From Microbacterium sp. (GTDB lineage: Bacteria; Actinomycetota; Actinomycetes; Actinomycetales; Microbacteriaceae), in contig NZ_JAPSIY010000002.1 of the NCBI RefSeq assembly GCF_031178445.1, positions 372,001 through 436,000 of the forward strand: a stretch of DNA of 64,000 nucleotides, read 5' to 3'. Position numbers and translations under genes: made by a program. Positions 63,189 through 64,000 of this stretch are shown here, piece by piece; within the stretch, counting starts at the first letter, position 1, and each line of letters begins with the position of its first letter. The notes below the pieces were generated by a model that made no database searches, was not told the origin of the DNA, and worked only from the letters and a program-made list of their open reading frames with translations.

Positions 63189-64000
63189 GTGGATCAGATC
63201 CTGGCGGCGGCCGCCGAGCTGTGGTGGATCGCTCCCGCTGCCGCAGGCACCGGAGCGATCGGCTTCGCCGCGTTCCGGAGGCGTGAGTTGGTGAGCGGCA
63301 AGCGGCTCGGCTACGAGGCTGCGCGCCTCGAGTTGCGACGCGCCCAGCACGAGGCCAGGGCCGCCGCCGACGCGGTGCGAGTGGCTCGTGCCGAGGTGGC
63401 GCGCGTCGTCGCCGAGCGGGCGGCGTCGAGGGCGGACGCGGGGGCCGTCGCCGCGGCGCGACGCGCCCTGCACGACCTGCAACTGCAGTCGAAGGCCGCG
63501 GCCGCCAGGGTGAAGGCCGGCCGGGCACGTCTTACCGCAGAGCGCACCGCCCTGACAGCGGGCGGCGAGCTTCCGCTCGATCGCCTTCGCGCCCGCCACG
63601 ACGCGGTGCTCGCCCGCTGGATGGAGTACGAGACCGACCCGGCGAAGCTCCTGGCGTTCCCCGCGATGAGCGATGGACGCCACCCCACCACATCGGCGTT
63701 CCTGGCGGCGCTGCAGGAGGCACGTGAACTGCGCCCGAGGGCGGATGCGGCCCGATTCACGGCATCCGAATACGGGGCCTACCGCGACGCGGTGGAGCGC
63801 CTGGAGCGCAGCTTCGACATCGCCGAACGCTCGGTGCGCGGCGAACCCCGCCAGGGCGAGGTGCCCGAGGCCCTCCGCGACGCCGCGCGCACCTTCATGG
63901 TGCGCACCACCGAGGTACTGAACCGCACCACGGAGGTGCTGAGCGCCTGGAACGAGCGCGGACGCTCCGACGACCGGCCCGGCCGCCGGGGTCCCCGGGA
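63189..64000 (+). CDS. Membrane-anchored coiled-coil protein, cut by window edge
   Basis: Open to the right edge (270 codons seen). One N-terminal hydrophobic helix (ILAAAAELWWIAPAAAGTGAIGFAAF) is followed by a basic stop-transfer RRRELVSGKRLG. A long Ala/Arg/Glu-rich helical stretch (about 40-115) is probably a coiled coil. The later part contains RARHDAVLARWMEYETDPAKLLAFPAMSDGRHPTT and FIAERSV-like helices with a repeated RTTEVLNRTTEVLSAW. Not recognised as a named family. Start GTG 63189 is set by the -10 box. The C-terminus is missing. Confidence 0.7.
   Translation, partial: MDQILAAAAELWWIAPAAAGTGAIGFAAFRRRELVSGKRLGYEAARLELRRAQHEARAAADAVRVARAEVARVVAERAASRADAGAVAAARRALHDLQLQSKAAAARVKAGRARLTAERTALTAGGELPLDRLRARHDAVLARWMEYETDPAKLLAFPAMSDGRHPTTSAFLAALQEARELRPRADAARFTASEYGAYRDAVERLERSFDIAERSVRGEPRQGEVPEALRDAARTFMVRTTEVLNRTTEVLSAWNERGRSDDRPGRRGPR

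Overview
The window is about 69% GC by eye, densely coded on both strands, and reads as chromosomal DNA of a high-GC actinobacterium. The nearest match is Microbacterium or a close relative in Microbacteriaceae. This rests on gene content (guaB3-SURF1, DUF3817-guaA, DUF6350-purN-purH, sucCD), codon usage, many start codons six to nine bases after a TAnnnT box, and the recurring GGATGC/GCATCC word. I saw no rRNA, tRNA, CRISPR array, transposase or phage gene.

Layout. 1-7.6 kb: an Hsp70-like protein cut by the left edge, a RarD-type EamA transporter, and a branched-chain amino-acid type ABC uptake system. The lipoprotein receptor is on plus and livH-livM-livG-livF is on minus; LivH carries an unusual secreted N-terminal domain. 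7.8-27.2 kb: a purine-centred stretch (guaB, guaB3, DUF3817-guaA) interrupted by accessory genes. These are an MFS transporter with a sphingosine-phosphate-lyase-like PLP enzyme, a DUF559 nuclease-like gene and an ABC-F gene set among three copies of a 59-bp palindromic repeat, and a 1545-residue secreted nuclease/5'-nucleotidase. 27-36 kb: AlkD, an ECF42 sigma factor with its DGPF/YCII partner and a matching promoter, stress and membrane proteins, GDPD, and a wall-anchored protein with four lamin-tail domains. 36-45 kb: ABC exporter genes, PcrA helicase, an SseB-like protein, and a convergent polymerase-domain/ATP-dependent ligase pair of NHEJ type. 45-51.5 kb: three TetR regulators with VOC or acyl-CoA dehydrogenase targets and clear operator palindromes, plus sucCD. 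51.5-59 kb: a purine permease, DUF6350-purN-purH, and an Ada-AlkA fusion with Ogt. 59-63 kb: a heterodimeric ABC exporter preceded by a promoter and a 20-codon leader ORF with a strong Shine-Dalgarno. The right edge cuts a membrane-anchored coiled-coil protein.

How the genes work together. Purine synthesis and interconversion (purN, purH, guaA, guaB, guaB3), purine uptake (NCS2 permease) and extracellular DNA/nucleotide breakdown (nuclease-nucleotidase fusion) recur across the window. A second theme is DNA repair: AlkD, AdaA-AlkA, Ogt, PcrA, polymerase domain and ligase. The most unusual structures are regulatory: the leader ORF of the ABC exporter, the concentric TetR operators, the intergenic repeat family, and the widespread promoter-at-the-start-codon arrangement that predicts leaderless mRNAs.
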